64,000 nucleotides of DNA from Blepharisma japonicum (GCA_949751835.1 CATKHK010000051.1:272478-336477), one strand, 5' to 3'; counted from the first letter of the stretch, positions 44,553-55,036 are shown. Translations and numbers: made by a program. The notes: generated by a model from the sequence alone, not told the origin.

Positions 44553-46370
44553 CTATTTTAATTCAAAATCTCTGACAGGACTTGAAAGATCACAGTTTTC
44601 AACGATTGCATTTGGAGTTGCGACTCCAGCAGACCTCGGTGAATTAAATTCTTCACTAGTTAATGTTTCTCCTACTTCACTATCTCCATATTGAGAATCA
44701 CTTACTCGTGAAGAAGTCCTTGACATATGAATTTCATCAAGTCATAAAGGAACTTTTAATTTCTCAGTTTCCTCTTTTTCGGATTCGAAATTAATATCAA
44801 GCGTGACCTATGTTATTTTTACCATTAATTGATCAATAATCTCACTTGAAAGCTTATAATGGCTAGCGTATCTTAGTACTAGCTGCGCTGCGTAATCAAC
44901 GTCAACTTTAAAATTGACCATAATATGCCCATAAGAAACTAATTGGCAAAACACAATATTTTTTATTCTCTGCTGGGTATCTTCAGCGTTTTCCATTTTT
45001 GTAGCTTCAAGCTCTTCTTGGTTTTTGACTTCTTCATCGATTGAAGTTTGTATAACTTTATTTCAAAATTCAAGATTGGACCAGATTTTGTGGTTTAATA
45101 TAAAATTTTGTAAATACTGCCTGTTAGAATCTGAATTATCAGTTTCTTTGTAAAAAGTCTGTGATAAAATAATGCAGCTTTTCCCAATCTGACTATCCTG
45201 AAAACGGTCACACTAAATAATTCTTACCTCATTAAGCACTGATCTCAATAATAGCCCAATCTGGTTAAACCCTCCTTCCGTAATTGCAAAAATCCCATTA
45301 TTTCTTCTTTGATTCAGACAATAAGACCACAGTTTCCTCCCAAATGAGTCTTTTATAATATTATTGAAATGATTGTAGTCTTCTGAGGTCAATACATCTC
45401 CCTGCCATGCTTTCTGTATTATAGAGTCCATTTCTCCTCTCAGCATTTCTTCAATTGCATTTTGTGTTGCTTGCTCGTCATAGCCCTCCTCAAAAGCAGG
45501 TAAATCAATTAATGGAGGATTTGTGCCAAGGTTTTTAAAAGCATGGTGCTGCCCTTCATAAGGCTCAAAATCTACGCTTTCTTTTGTGTAATTTAAGTCA
45601 AAGTGGAATATTTTGCTTAAATCGATCTGCATATCTACTTTATCCATAGTTGTTTTTATTGAGTCCAGCTCAGTAAAGCTGGTTTGGTTGTAAATTAATT
45701 CATAATTGAGGAGCTTGTAAACTAGCTCTTTTTTGGTTTCAAGCCGTTGCCTTTCATGACTCCTGTAAATTTCGATTAATGTTTTGACGTTTTCAGTGTA
45801 TTGGTCATAATATCTGTTTAGGCTTTCGACACTTTCTAAATAATTTTTTAAGTTTGAATCCACTTCTCTCTTACAAATTACGAGTTTTTGTACAATTTTT
45901 TCTACTTTACCTTGGCTTCTTTGCTGCTCCATTTGAAAAGTAAGCTGCTCATAATCACTGCAAGCTTTAGCATATCTTTCTTTGGTTGTTTCATTCCTCT
46001 CAATTAAATTTTCTTTCTCCTTTTCCAAAATCTGCCCTTCAGCATGTGTCTTTTTTATATTTAGTGCTTGAGTTTTTAATAACTCCCCGTAGGGCTCTGC
46101 TATTTGTTTTCTTATATTTTCCGCAAATATTTTTGCCTGCTTTGCCCTTTCGAGGCTTTCTAATTTAATAGCACTAAGAACATCTGATAAACTCCCATGA
46201 TTTATCAAGAAATACGAGTGGTTTCCTATCCTTTCCAGTCCTTTTGCATAAAATTCTTCATGCATTGCTCGTTCTCTTAGCAGCTGTATGAAATCTTCAC
46301 CTGCCCTTCTCCTTTGTAATGAATGCTGATGCATAATTTCAAAACAGTCAAAAATGCTTTTTGATGACAT
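44553..46370 (-). CDS. F-BAR protein with KIAA0513/SBF2-like domain, two 15-nt introns
   Basis: Three exons, 46370-45228, 45212-44823 and 44807-44553, give 595 residues; each exon is a whole number of codons. Residues 1 to about 260 are an F-BAR (FCH) domain: IMHQHSLQRRRAGEDFIQLL, ERAMHEEFYAKGLERIG, then long charged helices. F-BAR dimers bind and bend membranes (family knowledge). Residues about 310-450, spanning the first splice site, match the domain shared by KIAA0513 and myotubularin-related SBF proteins: KLWSYCLNQRRNNGIF, LLLRSVLNECDRFQDSQ, SQTFYKE, LNHKIWSNLEFW (TGA Trp). The C-terminal 90 residues are acidic and Ser-rich. The shared transcription-start region with the secreted protein gene upstream is 321 bp and divergent. 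Expected site of action is the endocytic or actin-linked membrane. Confidence 0.88.
44808..44822 (-). other. 15-nt intron
   Basis: GTAAAAATAACATAG on the minus strand, between exons 2 and 3 of the F-BAR gene. Without removal the frame ends at its TAG. A at position 10. Confidence 0.88.
45213..45227 (-). other. 15-nt intron
   Basis: GTAAGAATTATTTAG on the minus strand, between exons 1 and 2 of the F-BAR gene; splicing restores LNECDRFQD, a conserved stretch of the SBF2/KIAA0513-like domain. A at position 10. Confidence 0.92.
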
Positions 46371-46691
46371 TTATTATTAATCTCAGCTAAATTATGCAGA
46401 TTGAATCATATGAGAAAACCTATAAATCTTAATTTATTAGGATTTCAACTGATAAGAGATTTAACTTTTTCAACAGCTAAAAGCAAAATGCAATCTTAAA
46501 TCGTCATGTTTATCTATAAATTGATTAAAATAAGTTTTCATTATTTTAAGTGTTTTAGTAATACAATATTAATTAAAATCATGAAATTTTTCAAAGAAAT
46601 TTCGCAATTTTTCCTTTAATTTTGCCACATTCAAGATTATCCTCATTATATAGGGCATTTTTACAATTAAACAGAGTTTTGAATAATAAAT
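46371..46691. other. Divergent intergenic region
   Basis: 321 bp between the divergent F-BAR and secreted-protein genes. It must hold both promoters, but no specific motif stands out from the AT-rich background. Confidence 0.4.
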
Positions 46692-47162
46692 ATGCTGAAA
46701 GTTACTATTGCTTTGCTTATATGTGGAGTTTTTGGATTTTGGGGATCTTCAGATACAGGCAGCGACGTATCTTTGCATATGCCCCACGTCATTAAAAGCA
46801 TCCTCGAGGAGCAAGGCATTTCAGCAGTTGAAGCTAAATTAATAGCACAGTCATATTTAGCTAAAAATGAAGGAATGGACTTCAAGAAGCTCGAAAATTC
46901 AATACTAACTGGAGACTTGTTTAAATATATAGATGAATGGAGAAAAGGGCTGTTTTCTGAAATTTTCCCTCAAGAATCCAAAGAATTGCTGAAAAGAATG
47001 AAGATGCTGCCATTTTCATATGAGTATTACCAAGCAATCACAGCTTCGTTTGATGATTGCATGGACAAGAAGCCTAAAGACGAGGATAAAGCCAAAATAA
47101 AGGTGTCACATGATGAGATTGAGGAATGCCCAGTTTTGGTGAATTTCCCTTATACATTTTAA
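46692..47162 (+). CDS. Small putative secreted protein
   Basis: 156 residues from ATG at 46692. The first 17 residues (MLKVTIALLICGVFGFW) form a signal-peptide-like hydrophobic segment after one Lys, with a small-residue cleavage region (GSSDTGS) behind. The mature part is helical and charged (about 135 residues), with two Cys (FDDCMDKK and IEECPVL) that could pair. There is no transmembrane segment after the signal and no recognised domain. Single exon, no TGA. The gene is divergent from the F-BAR gene. Export to the secretory pathway is inferred from the N-terminus only; function unknown. Confidence 0.75.
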   Translation: MLKVTIALLICGVFGFWGSSDTGSDVSLHMPHVIKSILEEQGISAVEAKLIAQSYLAKNEGMDFKKLENSILTGDLFKYIDEWRKGLFSEIFPQESKELLKRMKMLPFSYEYYQAITASFDDCMDKKPKDEDKAKIKVSHDEIEECPVLVNFPYTF

Positions 47163-47883
47163 TAGTCTAATTAATAGGACAAAATCAATTATCAATAGGT
47201 TAAAATCAATTTACAATAGCTAGAAATTTTCTTTAATAGACAATTGTTATTTGCTATTAATTTTATATTTTTTGATTAAAAATAGGATGATTTGAAAAAT
47301 GGACATTATACAGTTTTCTTTATTAGTGAGCAGTCACCGATAGATATTTGAAAAATGTAGAATCTGCGAGGAGACTATTGATTTCTGGAACTAAATTGAT
47401 TTAGAGAAATAAAGTGTTTATTAAGGAGTATTATTTTAGACACTAAATGCGATTTAGAGCTTTTTGATTGGTTTTGATGAGATAGATAATGAAACATCAA
47501 GTATAGAGCATAATTTTTTAAGTCTGTTTAAATTTTTTTATTAATAGTTATTACGTTAATGCACCCTGTTGAGTGCACAATTTTTTCTTTTATGAAGAGC
47601 TTGTTTTTATTCAAAATATTTTTAAACTCACTCAGTGGTTTTTCTCAACAAAGTGCGATTTTTCCAAGGTTTACTCTCTGACAGATGGAAAGTAGGCATA
47701 ATTAGTTATCAAAATATGAAAAACCGCTTGTATTTTGTTTAAAAGCGACTTAATTAAACCAATTTTAATCTTTTAAACTCAAAAAGTTTGATATTCATAA
47801 TTAATATAAAAAGAATGGCGTAAATCCAAGAACTAGCTGTTATAAAGATTTGTCTTAGAGAAAAGTTTTAAGTAATAGTAAAT
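47163..47883. other. Gene-free spacer
   Basis: 721 bp. A short plus-strand run near 47350-47397 (IFEKCRICEETIDFWN) looks like a zinc-ribbon scrap but has stops on both sides. A small inverted repeat, TGCAC...GTGCA, occurs at about 47561-47579. Nothing firmer. Confidence 0.35.
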
Positions 47884-49413
47884 ATGGACTATAGCCTAGA
47901 TGAAAGCTCAATAGAAGTTCTCAAAAAAGTGTTTGCATGGAGTGATTTCGATGGTGACGGCTTAGTTAGGTAAAAACTACTCAGTCGAGAAGATTTGAAA
48001 ATGTCAAGCGGTCTTGAAAAAGATGAAGAAGTCGAAGCTTTATTTCTTGCTTTAAAAGAATCATCTGGCTGCAGCAAATTTAGCAGCAGTATTACTTTTG
48101 AAGAATTCTGTAAAGGAATTATTGATCTCCCTTTCATGCTGGAACAATTTAAACAAGATTTTGAGGCCACCCCAAAGCATTTCAAACCTTTATATGACGA
48201 AATGAGCTTCGATTCCTACGATTCTAATCGGCAAGCAAAAGACCACAGCTCCTATAAAATTTCTGAAGGCGCAGGCCTTGATACCATGCTATTTTTCTTT
48301 GATGGCCTACAAGACACAATTTTTAATTTCAATAAAGCTTTGAGAGGGTCCTTTTCTCCTTCCTCAGAAAAAACTGCTGATGATTTACTTGATATTTTGT
48401 CCGCTATGATAAATCGGCTTCAAAATAAGGCTCATCAAGATAATTTATCCCTTCTAAAAGATGTATCATCAGGCTGTGCAAGACTTTTTAGACTGATGAA
48501 AGAAGTAATCCAATATTACGCCGACTCTATGAAAGAGCTGAAAAATAGGCTAAATGAGTCATTGCTAGTGAATGATTCTTTTAAACAGAGATGCAATAGG
48601 CTGGAAGAGTCAAATAATAAATTAATTAAGCAGCTTGACAGATTAGAGCATGAAACCAAAGAAACAAGGATCGCCCATAGTGAAGCTTTGGCACAGCAAC
48701 AAATGCTTCAGTACCAGCTTAAAAAAGCTGAAAATTCTGAAGTTGACGCTTTAAACCAAATATCCTCAATCCAAGACACTATCTTGATCAAAGAAGACGC
48801 AATTGCACAGCTAGAAAAAGAAGTGAGGAGGCTAAACAGTATAAAAAAAATCCAAGAAATGAGAGGGACACTAGGAAGGACTCCACAAGACATCAAAAGA
48901 ATCCAAGTCCAAAAGCAAGAAAACAGGCAAAGTGTCCCTACGTCTTTTAGATTTATAGACCCCGAACAGAATGGAAGAGCTACCTCAGGAGAAACAATTT
49001 TAGATTTTAGGATTCAAGCATTGTCTCACCAATTGAAAATTAAAGACGAAATTATTCAGAAAAATGAGCAGGAAATTAAAAAAGCAAATATTAATGAAAC
49101 GGTTATGATGCAGGAAATTGGGCATTTAAAGACACAAATTTCGAATTTATTGATAAGATTGAAAGAAGAACAGCTGAATAATCAGCTTAATAAGACGACA
49201 GAAGAAGGAGAAGCGGTTATAAGTGACCGAAGCCTTTTTGAAGAAATTGCGGTGCTTGAAGAGAGGAATGATAGTGTAAAAGAGGGAAAAAATAAGAAGG
49301 TGGCTTCGTTTGATAGGAGTACGCAAACACAATTTATTAGTGAAATTGAATTGATTAACAAGAATAGGAACCAGAAAGCAGATAAAAGGTCAGATTGTTG
49401 GCTGTGTTTTTAA
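47884..49413 (+). CDS. EF-hand coiled-coil protein, Rab11-FIP3/4-like layout
   Basis: Two exons, 47884-47969 and 47985-49413, give 504 residues. Splicing a 15-nt intron completes a canonical EF-hand loop at residues 21-32 (DFDGDGLVSRED: Asp at 1, 3, 5, Gly at 6, Asp at 12), which the unspliced frame would break. A second, degenerate EF-hand follows (SSSITFEEFCKGI). From about residue 180 to 440 the protein is long coiled coil (LEESNNKLIKQLDRLEHE, then AIAQLEKEVRRLNSIKK). It ends SDCWLCF, which is not a CaaX box because the Cys are at -5 and -2. EF-hand plus long coiled coil resembles Rab11-FIP3/4 effectors, but no Rab-binding C-terminus is obvious, so the resemblance is of layout only. Confidence 0.85.
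47970..47984 (+). other. 15-nt intron
   Basis: GTAAAAACTACTCAG; the only one of the seven ending in CAG rather than TAG. It splits the EF-hand loop of the coiled-coil gene. A at position 10. Confidence 0.92.
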
Positions 49414-49874
49414 TTTATAAATTAATGTTCTTGCATTAATAATCCTGGTCTTATTTAAATCCAACAAGTTTTAGTATTAATATAATTTCAATAAGCAGTA
49501 GATACCAAGGGGAAAAAATTATTTTTAAAAATAATATAATTGATATATTTTTTTCTATCTAATTGTGTGTTTAGCATGTTCAAAATTTATTTAAATAAAA
49601 ACATTTTTTATTCTAGAAATTAAATTAAAATTTTCATATTATCAAATTCGAACTCTTAAAGCTAGTAAATATAAAAATTTAAACAAAAATACTCTTGAAT
49701 AATTCTTTTATAAACTTCTTTTAGTTTTTCAGAAATAAAAATTCTTGAATTAATATTATAATTTTTATATTAAAATTATACTTATTATCGAGCCTAAAGG
49801 ATTGCTGCTTTGATATGTTAACAAATTTTATTAATATAAATTTGAAAGCATTGATGTTCTCTAATATAATAAAA
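49414..49874. other. Gene-free spacer
   Basis: 461 bp of very AT-rich sequence; nothing seen besides the leader of the next gene. Confidence 0.4.
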
Positions 49875-51356
49875 ATGGAAAAAGTAGCCCATAAAGGAGT
49901 TGCTCTCAGCAATATTGATAAGATCATAACTGATGCATGAAATGTAAAACCATCGCCTCCATCAAGTCCTCTACTTAGCACAAAATCGCAATCGTATATT
50001 CGAATATATACCGCAAGTTCCAGATCAATGAGAAAAGATATCAATGAATCTGAAAAGCTTACTCAGGCTACGCTATTCACAGGCAGAATTCGAAGAAATA
50101 CATTTAACATCAAAGAATTCCAAAAACAAGAAAAAAATCCCCACGAGCGTATTCTCCTGGAGCATAAATTTTCCGAAACTCAAAGAAATCTTTTTCAAGC
50201 GAAAAGTGATATGCTAGATATAAAGCGAGACATTTCTACTTATGAATACGAATTTTGCAATAAAGCATCAATAAGTTTGAAGCTCACAAAAATAAGTACC
50301 TCTACATCTGGACTACCAAGCGTTATTGACAACCTCCAAAATTTTCACTTGGAAACCTCAACTTATTTAGATTTATTAAAATCTAAATTTTCTCAAATCC
50401 ATCAATTATCAAGCATTTCTCCTAAAAAAATTACTAAAGACTACACGAAGGAAAACATGAGTATAAGAATCACTAATAATTACCACAAGCTCTTTTTAGC
50501 ATATCAAGGCTTTATAAACCTTTCAAGTCTTCGTTGTGGTATTCAAATATTAACTAATTCTTTGTACACATCAGTGACTGCTATTGCTTTACTCCCATCA
50601 GGACAGTCATTAAGGACAGTAATAGATAAAAAATTGATTGTATCAAATGTTTCAAATTTAAAGAAAGTTATATTAACTAATATAACACCTAAGCTGTTTT
50701 TATCGTGCAGCAGAGATGAATTGTTTTTAAATTGGAATGAAGAATATGGAAGTTCATTTTTTACAATCATTACCAACGTCAAAGGATACCCTAAAACAGT
50801 TACATTACTACTTAGAGACAATGATAAGAAAGGGTTTAATGTAGTTTATGGAGAAAGTGAGCTTCATATTAGCTACTCCCGAATACAATCAAAACCATTA
50901 GAACTTGCTACACTAAACGAAATAAAACAAAAACTTTTTAAGCATCTTTACTTTGACATAAAAGCAGGGCACTTACAATGGATTGACCATATTAACTATA
51001 TTTTTGACAAAAAAGAAAAAAATTCTTTATTTATGGACTTAGACTACATATATGAAGTCCTTGGCATAAAACTTTTCCACTTTAACTCCTTTTTCATGTA
51101 CGAGCTAGGCGAAACTGATTTTAAAATAGAAATTTGGGTCTACAAAGAGCACGCAATGCTAAAAATTTTCAAGAATTTACAGCTGGTAGGCCAAGCTGAA
51201 TCTGGGTCTTCCAATTACAAATTCGTCACGAGCCTACAAATCCTTGACATAATTTCCAGCCCAGTAACCTTATCAAAATCCCTTGAATTTCGTCAATATC
51301 TAAAAAATCTTGAAGAAGAAATAAGCAGAAATGAGCAGGCTCCAAAACTAATATAG
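49875..51356 (+). CDS. Hypothetical protein
   Basis: 493 residues when read from ATG at 49875 through a TGA Trp (ITDAWNVKPS) into the longer downstream frame; starting at the internal Met at 50028 would drop 51 residues with gene-like composition, so the upstream ATG is preferred. The first 150 residues are polar with helical stretches and a possible coiled coil (LFQAKSDMLDIKRDIS). Residues about 190-460 are a mixed alpha/beta region with regular hydrophobic strands (KVILTNITPKLFLS, SSFFTIITNVKGYPKTVTLL) that could be two or three beta-sandwich or C2-like modules, but no family is recognised. The end is helical and acidic. It is convergent with the glutaredoxin genes. Confidence 0.8.
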
Positions 51357-51405
51357 TTGTATGTACCAATATAAATATAATACTTAATTTATTTATTTTT
51401 TTCCT

Positions 51406-51765
51406 TTAAGCTTTGTGGTCATAAGGGATTTTTGCATCCCCCAGCAATTTGAAAAAATTCCCTGAGGAGACTGCTTCTAATAAATCAACGAGACCTCCAA
51501 AGTATTGACCTTTGATAAAAATACTGGGGAGAGTAGTGACTTTAGTGAGATCTTTTAAGGCATTAGCAAAGGTATCCCCATCACTGAGGTCATCCAGCTC
51601 TACTACTGCAGGGTCAACTTTCATATCTTTTAGTGTCTCAATTGCCTGCTTGCAGATAGGATCAGTGCTTTTTACATATAACAGGACAGGATTTGCATTT
51701 ATTTGTGTGAGAATTAGCTTTTGATGAGCAGGATTTGAGCAGAAAAATCTTGCTAAATATTTCAT
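51406..51765 (-). CDS. Glutaredoxin-like protein with altered DPIC active site
   Basis: 119 residues from Met at 51765 (MKYLARFFCSNPAHQK); the frame is open 19 codons further to 51822, but the 51765 start aligns residue for residue with its neighbour paralogue. It has the glutaredoxin thioredoxin fold pattern: PVLLYVKSTDPICKQA (active-site region), TTLPSIFIKGQYFGG (TVP-loop equivalent with the cis-Pro) and a C-terminal helix. The canonical C-P-Y-C is D-P-I-C: the nucleophilic N-terminal Cys is replaced by Asp and only the resolving-type Cys remains. Classical dithiol or monothiol (CGFS) chemistry is therefore not expected. The N-terminus is basic and aromatic, compatible with a mitochondrial presequence. 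Tandem with the next gene. Confidence 0.85.
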   Translation of the reverse strand: MKYLARFFCSNPAHQKLILTQINANPVLLYVKSTDPICKQAIETLKDMKVDPAVVELDDLSDGDTFANALKDLTKVTTLPSIFIKGQYFGGLVDLLEAVSSGNFFKLLGDAKIPYDHKA

Positions 51766-51916
51766 CAGAATGGTATTTATTAATTTTATGGAGAAAACAT
51801 TGATAAAAGCTGAAATTTGCACAAGTCGATTTTTGGAATAGAAAAAATTTTTAATTGATTCATTGATAATTAGACTAGAAATAATTTATCTAGAAATAAT
51901 AAAAATATGCTGCTCA

Positions 51917-52279
51917 TTATTTTATGTCCTTAAATTCTACGTTGTTTTCTTTCAGCCTTTCTTGTACAGCTCCAGATGACAAACCTTCACTTAAATCATC
52001 ATAGCCTCCTATATGAAATCCGCCAATAAAAATATTTGGGACTGTATTCTGCATTGTCAGCTCTTTCAAAGCACTTTTCATTGAATCTCCTTCTTTTTCT
52101 TTATCAACCTCAATAACTTTTGGCTCAACCTGCATAACCTTTAGTGTTGCCTTTGCTTCCATACAATAAGGACATGACGTTTTCGAAAACATCACTACAG
52201 GGCTAGATTTGATGAGCCTCAGCACCATTTGAGTATGCTCTGAGGTATGAGCAAAATACCTAAAAAGCGTTTGAATCAT
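51917..52279 (-). CDS. Dithiol glutaredoxin (CPYC)
   Basis: 120 residues from Met at 52279 (MIQTLFRYFAHTSEHT). Motifs are textbook: VVMFSKTSCPYCMEAK, with the CPYC redox site that reduces glutathione mixed disulphides; TVPNIFIGGFHIGG, with the cis-Pro glutathione-binding loop and the GG turn; and VKVIEVDKEKEGD before it. An upstream Met at 52339 would put the start inside the ammonium transporter gene on the other strand (ATG at 52332), so 52279 is preferred and leaves a 52-bp divergent gap. The N-terminus could direct it to mitochondria. It is the intact partner of the DPIC paralogue 151 bp downstream, with which it shares about the same length and loop structure. Confidence 0.92.
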   Translation of the reverse strand: MIQTLFRYFAHTSEHTQMVLRLIKSSPVVMFSKTSCPYCMEAKATLKVMQVEPKVIEVDKEKEGDSMKSALKELTMQNTVPNIFIGGFHIGGYDDLSEGLSSGAVQERLKENNVEFKDIK

Positions 52280-52331
52280 TATAACTATTTGAAATCCATT
52301 ATCCTGGTTTAAATCGTAGCCATAATATTTA

Positions 52332-53609
52332 ATGTCCACGGCCGATATTAACTGCCCTCTAACTTGGCAAGGAGTAGGAGATATTACAATTTTCCTAGGA
52401 CTTGTAAGATATATTTAGGTTGGTCTTACATTAATGGAGCATGGCCTTGTCCGAGAAGGTTTCAGCAGCCATCTTCTTCTTAAAAATTGGCTTCAGTTCT
52501 CAGTAGGTATAGTGGCCTGATGACTGTTAGGCTATGGTTTTGCCTTTGGAAACGTCCCAAACAGTGAATTTATTGGAAAAAAGAATTTTGGAGGTGAAAA
52601 TTGGCTACAAGAAAGAGATCATAACCACGGTGCTTGTGCTTCATTTTTCGCATTGTGCGGATTTTTTGTTTTATTTGTGATCAATGGAGCTATAAGTGAA
52701 AGAACCAAATATCATGTTTATCAATGGTACGCCTGGTGGGTTATGCTATTTGCTTGGCCTGTTGTAGTAGCTTGGTCATGGGGAAGAGGATGGCTTGATT
52801 CAGAGCTTGATAAACCGCTTATTGATATTGGTGGCGCTATAAATGTTCACCTTTTTGCAGGTGCTTTTGGACTAATTGGAGCAATTTTCCTTGGTCCAAG
52901 AATTAAAAGATATAATTCTTCTCCTGGTGATTTTCATATGAAATTACCAGTCGCTTATATTCTTGGAGCTACTTTAGTAATTTTAGGTATATTTGGGCTT
53001 AACCAGTCTTTGAGCCCTGATGGCGTTTCAAGAGGTTTGTCAGCAGTCAACACTTGGATTTGTGCAGGAGTTTCTTCTATAGTCTCTCTTAAGCTCCTTA
53101 CAATATTTTCAACCGATATTCATACTCATTTAATAGCAATTTATCAAGGATTCATTGCAGGAATGATTGCAGTCTCAAATTCAGCTTACAATACTACACC
53201 TTGGCAAGCTGGATTATTAGGCCTTATTAGTGGGATCTTTTTTGCCCTTGGATTTTATTTCTGCAAGTGAAATAAAATTGACGATGTTTTAAATGTCACA
53301 GCAACGTTCTTTTTCCCTGGAATTTTGGGAGGAATTTTGCCTGGGTTTATTACTGATGATAATGGGTGCTTTTGGCAAGGGATTTCAGGACACACTTTGG
53401 CGACTCAAGTTGTGGGAGTTATTGTAGTTACGGGATGGTCAATGACTTGGGCTGCAATTTTGTTTGGGTCGATGAAAATTTTCGGAGCGTTTAGATTGGA
53501 AGAAGAGCTGGAGGTGTCAAAACTTAATACTTGTGAAATCAAACAGACAGGATGGAAGCTGCCTGGGGAACATAAAGGAAAAAATAATGCATTGGAAAAT
53601 CAATCTTAA
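52332..53609 (+). CDS. Ammonium transporter (Amt/MEP/Rh family), one intron
   Basis: Exons 52332-52403 and 52419-53609 give 420 residues and some ten to eleven membrane helices. The first exon encodes MSTADINCPLTWQGVGDITI; splicing yields FLGLVGLTLMEHGLV. Family marks are FSSHLLLKNWLQFSVGIVAWWLLGYGFAFG, the IDIGGAINVHLFAGAFGL helix holding the first pore His, GPRIKRY after it, and DNGCFWQGISGHTLATQ near the end. Trp-Trp of VAWWLL is encoded by TGA-TGA, and FCKW uses another TGA. The second pore His, normally in '[VQ][HL]HG.GG', is missing: the aligned stretch is DVLNVTATFFPGILGG, with Phe or Thr there. Transport of ammonium across membranes is the family role; whether this one transports is open. 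A short cytoplasmic tail ends KNNALENQS. Confidence 0.93.
52404..52418 (+). other. 15-nt intron
   Basis: GTAAGATATATTTAG; removal joins the first and second parts of transmembrane helix 1 of the ammonium transporter. A at position 10. Confidence 0.92.
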
Positions 53610-54306
53610 GTTAAATAATATTCGTAAGAATTATAGAAAATAAATTAGCTAGAGATTATAGAGCATTATTGGAGTAAAATTTGAATTTAAAGGTAATTTA
53701 AGAACTATATTTAGTTCTAATAATGCTAAATAAAATTTAATTTATTTTTATAGTAGCTACTATTGGCACCATATATATCTTAGCTTTACTTTTAAAAGTT
53801 TTTTATTAATAGCAAGCATAAAACATTCTTATTACTGATTATTAAGATTCTGCATTAAAAGTAAATAATTTCAATTAACCCTATAAAGTATTACTTAATA
53901 TAATTATACTTTTTCATTTATTAAATATAAATTTAATCTTTTCTTCGCACTCAGAAAATCATTTTAAATACCTATTTATTTTTAGATATCAAAATCACCC
54001 TTAAAGGTTTATAATATTTGTGATAAATATTAGTTTATCATCAAAGGCTAATAATTTTTGATAAAACTCACTCAATACTACATAAATAAACAATTTTAAA
54101 GAAGATAAATAATCAAGATAATTTTTATATTTCAAAATATATTTATTAGTAAAAATTGCCTTCATAATGCTTTAGCTTCTAAAGTCATATATTTCGAAGT
54201 ATCCAAAAATTTTGCAATCTTAAATTTTATTGGCGGATTTGTATCCATATCCAAAATTAAGAAAATATAAAAGGCGCTTAGCAAACTATAAATTATAAAC
54301 TAATAA
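53610..54306. other. Gene-free spacer upstream of H2A
   Basis: 697 bp of very AT-rich sequence; no gene seen. The last part is the H2A leader with a TATA-like string. Confidence 0.4.
54265..54275 (+). promoter_or_regulatory. TATA-like element upstream of H2A
   Basis: ATATAAAAGGC lies about 40 bp before the H2A ATG. It stands out because it is followed by a GC patch in otherwise AT-rich DNA, but TATA strings are common by chance here. Confidence 0.3.
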
Positions 54307-54720
54307 ATGTCAACAGTCGGAAAAGGAAAAGGAAGCAGAGGAAAGGCAGCAAGCGCAACTAAGACCTCAAGATCCCAAAAAGCAGGTCTTCAATTCCCAG
54401 TTGGTCGTATTTCAAGATTCATGAAACACGGAAAATACGCAGAAAGAGTAGGAGCAGGAGCACCAGTTTATCTTGCAGCAGTTCTTGAATACTTAGCTGC
54501 TGAAGTCTTAGAACTTGCAGGAAATGCAGCAAAAGACTACAAGAAAACTAGGATTGTTCCAAGACACATTCAATTAGCAATCAGAAACGACGAAGAACTA
54601 AACAGACTTATGTCAAACGCAATTATTGCTAGCGGCGGTGCAGTTCCATTCATCCATCAAGCTTTATTGCCTGCACCTGGAAAGGACGAGAAAGAAGGAG
54701 GAGCGACCCAAGAACTATAA
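54307..54720 (+). CDS. Histone H2A, H2A.X-like (TQEL tail)
   Basis: 137 residues, intronless. The histone fold is intact: [20 protein letters not shown], the acidic patch stretch ([20 protein letters not shown]), [20 protein letters not shown] and NKLL-equivalent [14 protein letters not shown]. The N-tail is Lys/Gly/Ser-rich. The C-terminus ends GATQEL, fitting the [ST]-Q-[ED]-hydrophobic end that PIKK kinases phosphorylate in H2A.X, with Thr instead of the usual Ser. The length and lack of a docking-domain change argue against H2A.Z or macroH2A. No TGA codons. It forms dimers with H2B in the nucleosome; the tail suggests a DNA-damage-signalling H2A as in other protists where the major H2A is the X form. 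Confidence 0.96.
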   Translation: MSTVGKGKGSRGKAASATKTSRSQKAGLQFPVGRISRFMKHGKYAERVGAGAPVYLAAVLEYLAAEVLELAGNAAKDYKKTRIVPRHIQLAIRNDEELNRLMSNAIIASGGAVPFIHQALLPAPGKDEKEGGATQEL

Positions 54721-54793
54721 TGATAACTTAATTATTTGAATTCCCCCAATTTCTATCTTTAAAACAATAATATCAATTTCAAGATCTTCTCTA

Positions 54794-55036
54794 TGAAATA
54801 AAATTTTGTAAAATTAATAAAGTAAAACTGGCTTATAAATCTTGGTATGCATGTAGATTTTTTCCCTCAGATTTGAACTATCTAATAAAATTTTACAAAA
54901 TCATTATTATTTTGAGATGAAGTTCATTTAGTAATGAGCTAATATATTACAAACTGAAATTTTTCCTTGTATACCTTTTTATGCTTATGTAGACTACAAT
55001 CGAATCTAACTTGCTCTTGGCTATTATTTATCATAC
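54794..55036 (+). repeat. Direct repeat, copy A
   Basis: A non-coding segment of about 243 bp that recurs at 55913-56177 in the same orientation. Both copies begin 'tgaaataaaattttgtaaaa' and end 'gctattatttatcatac', with several matched blocks in between (for example 'aactggcttataaat'). The two copies flank the four-helix membrane protein gene at 55152-55802. Confidence 0.7.

Noticed and set aside
49383-49413. C-terminal CWLCF as a CaaX prenylation box in the EF-hand protein
   Set aside because: The Cys residues are at -5 and -2, not -4, so it does not fit CaaX, CC or CXC rules.
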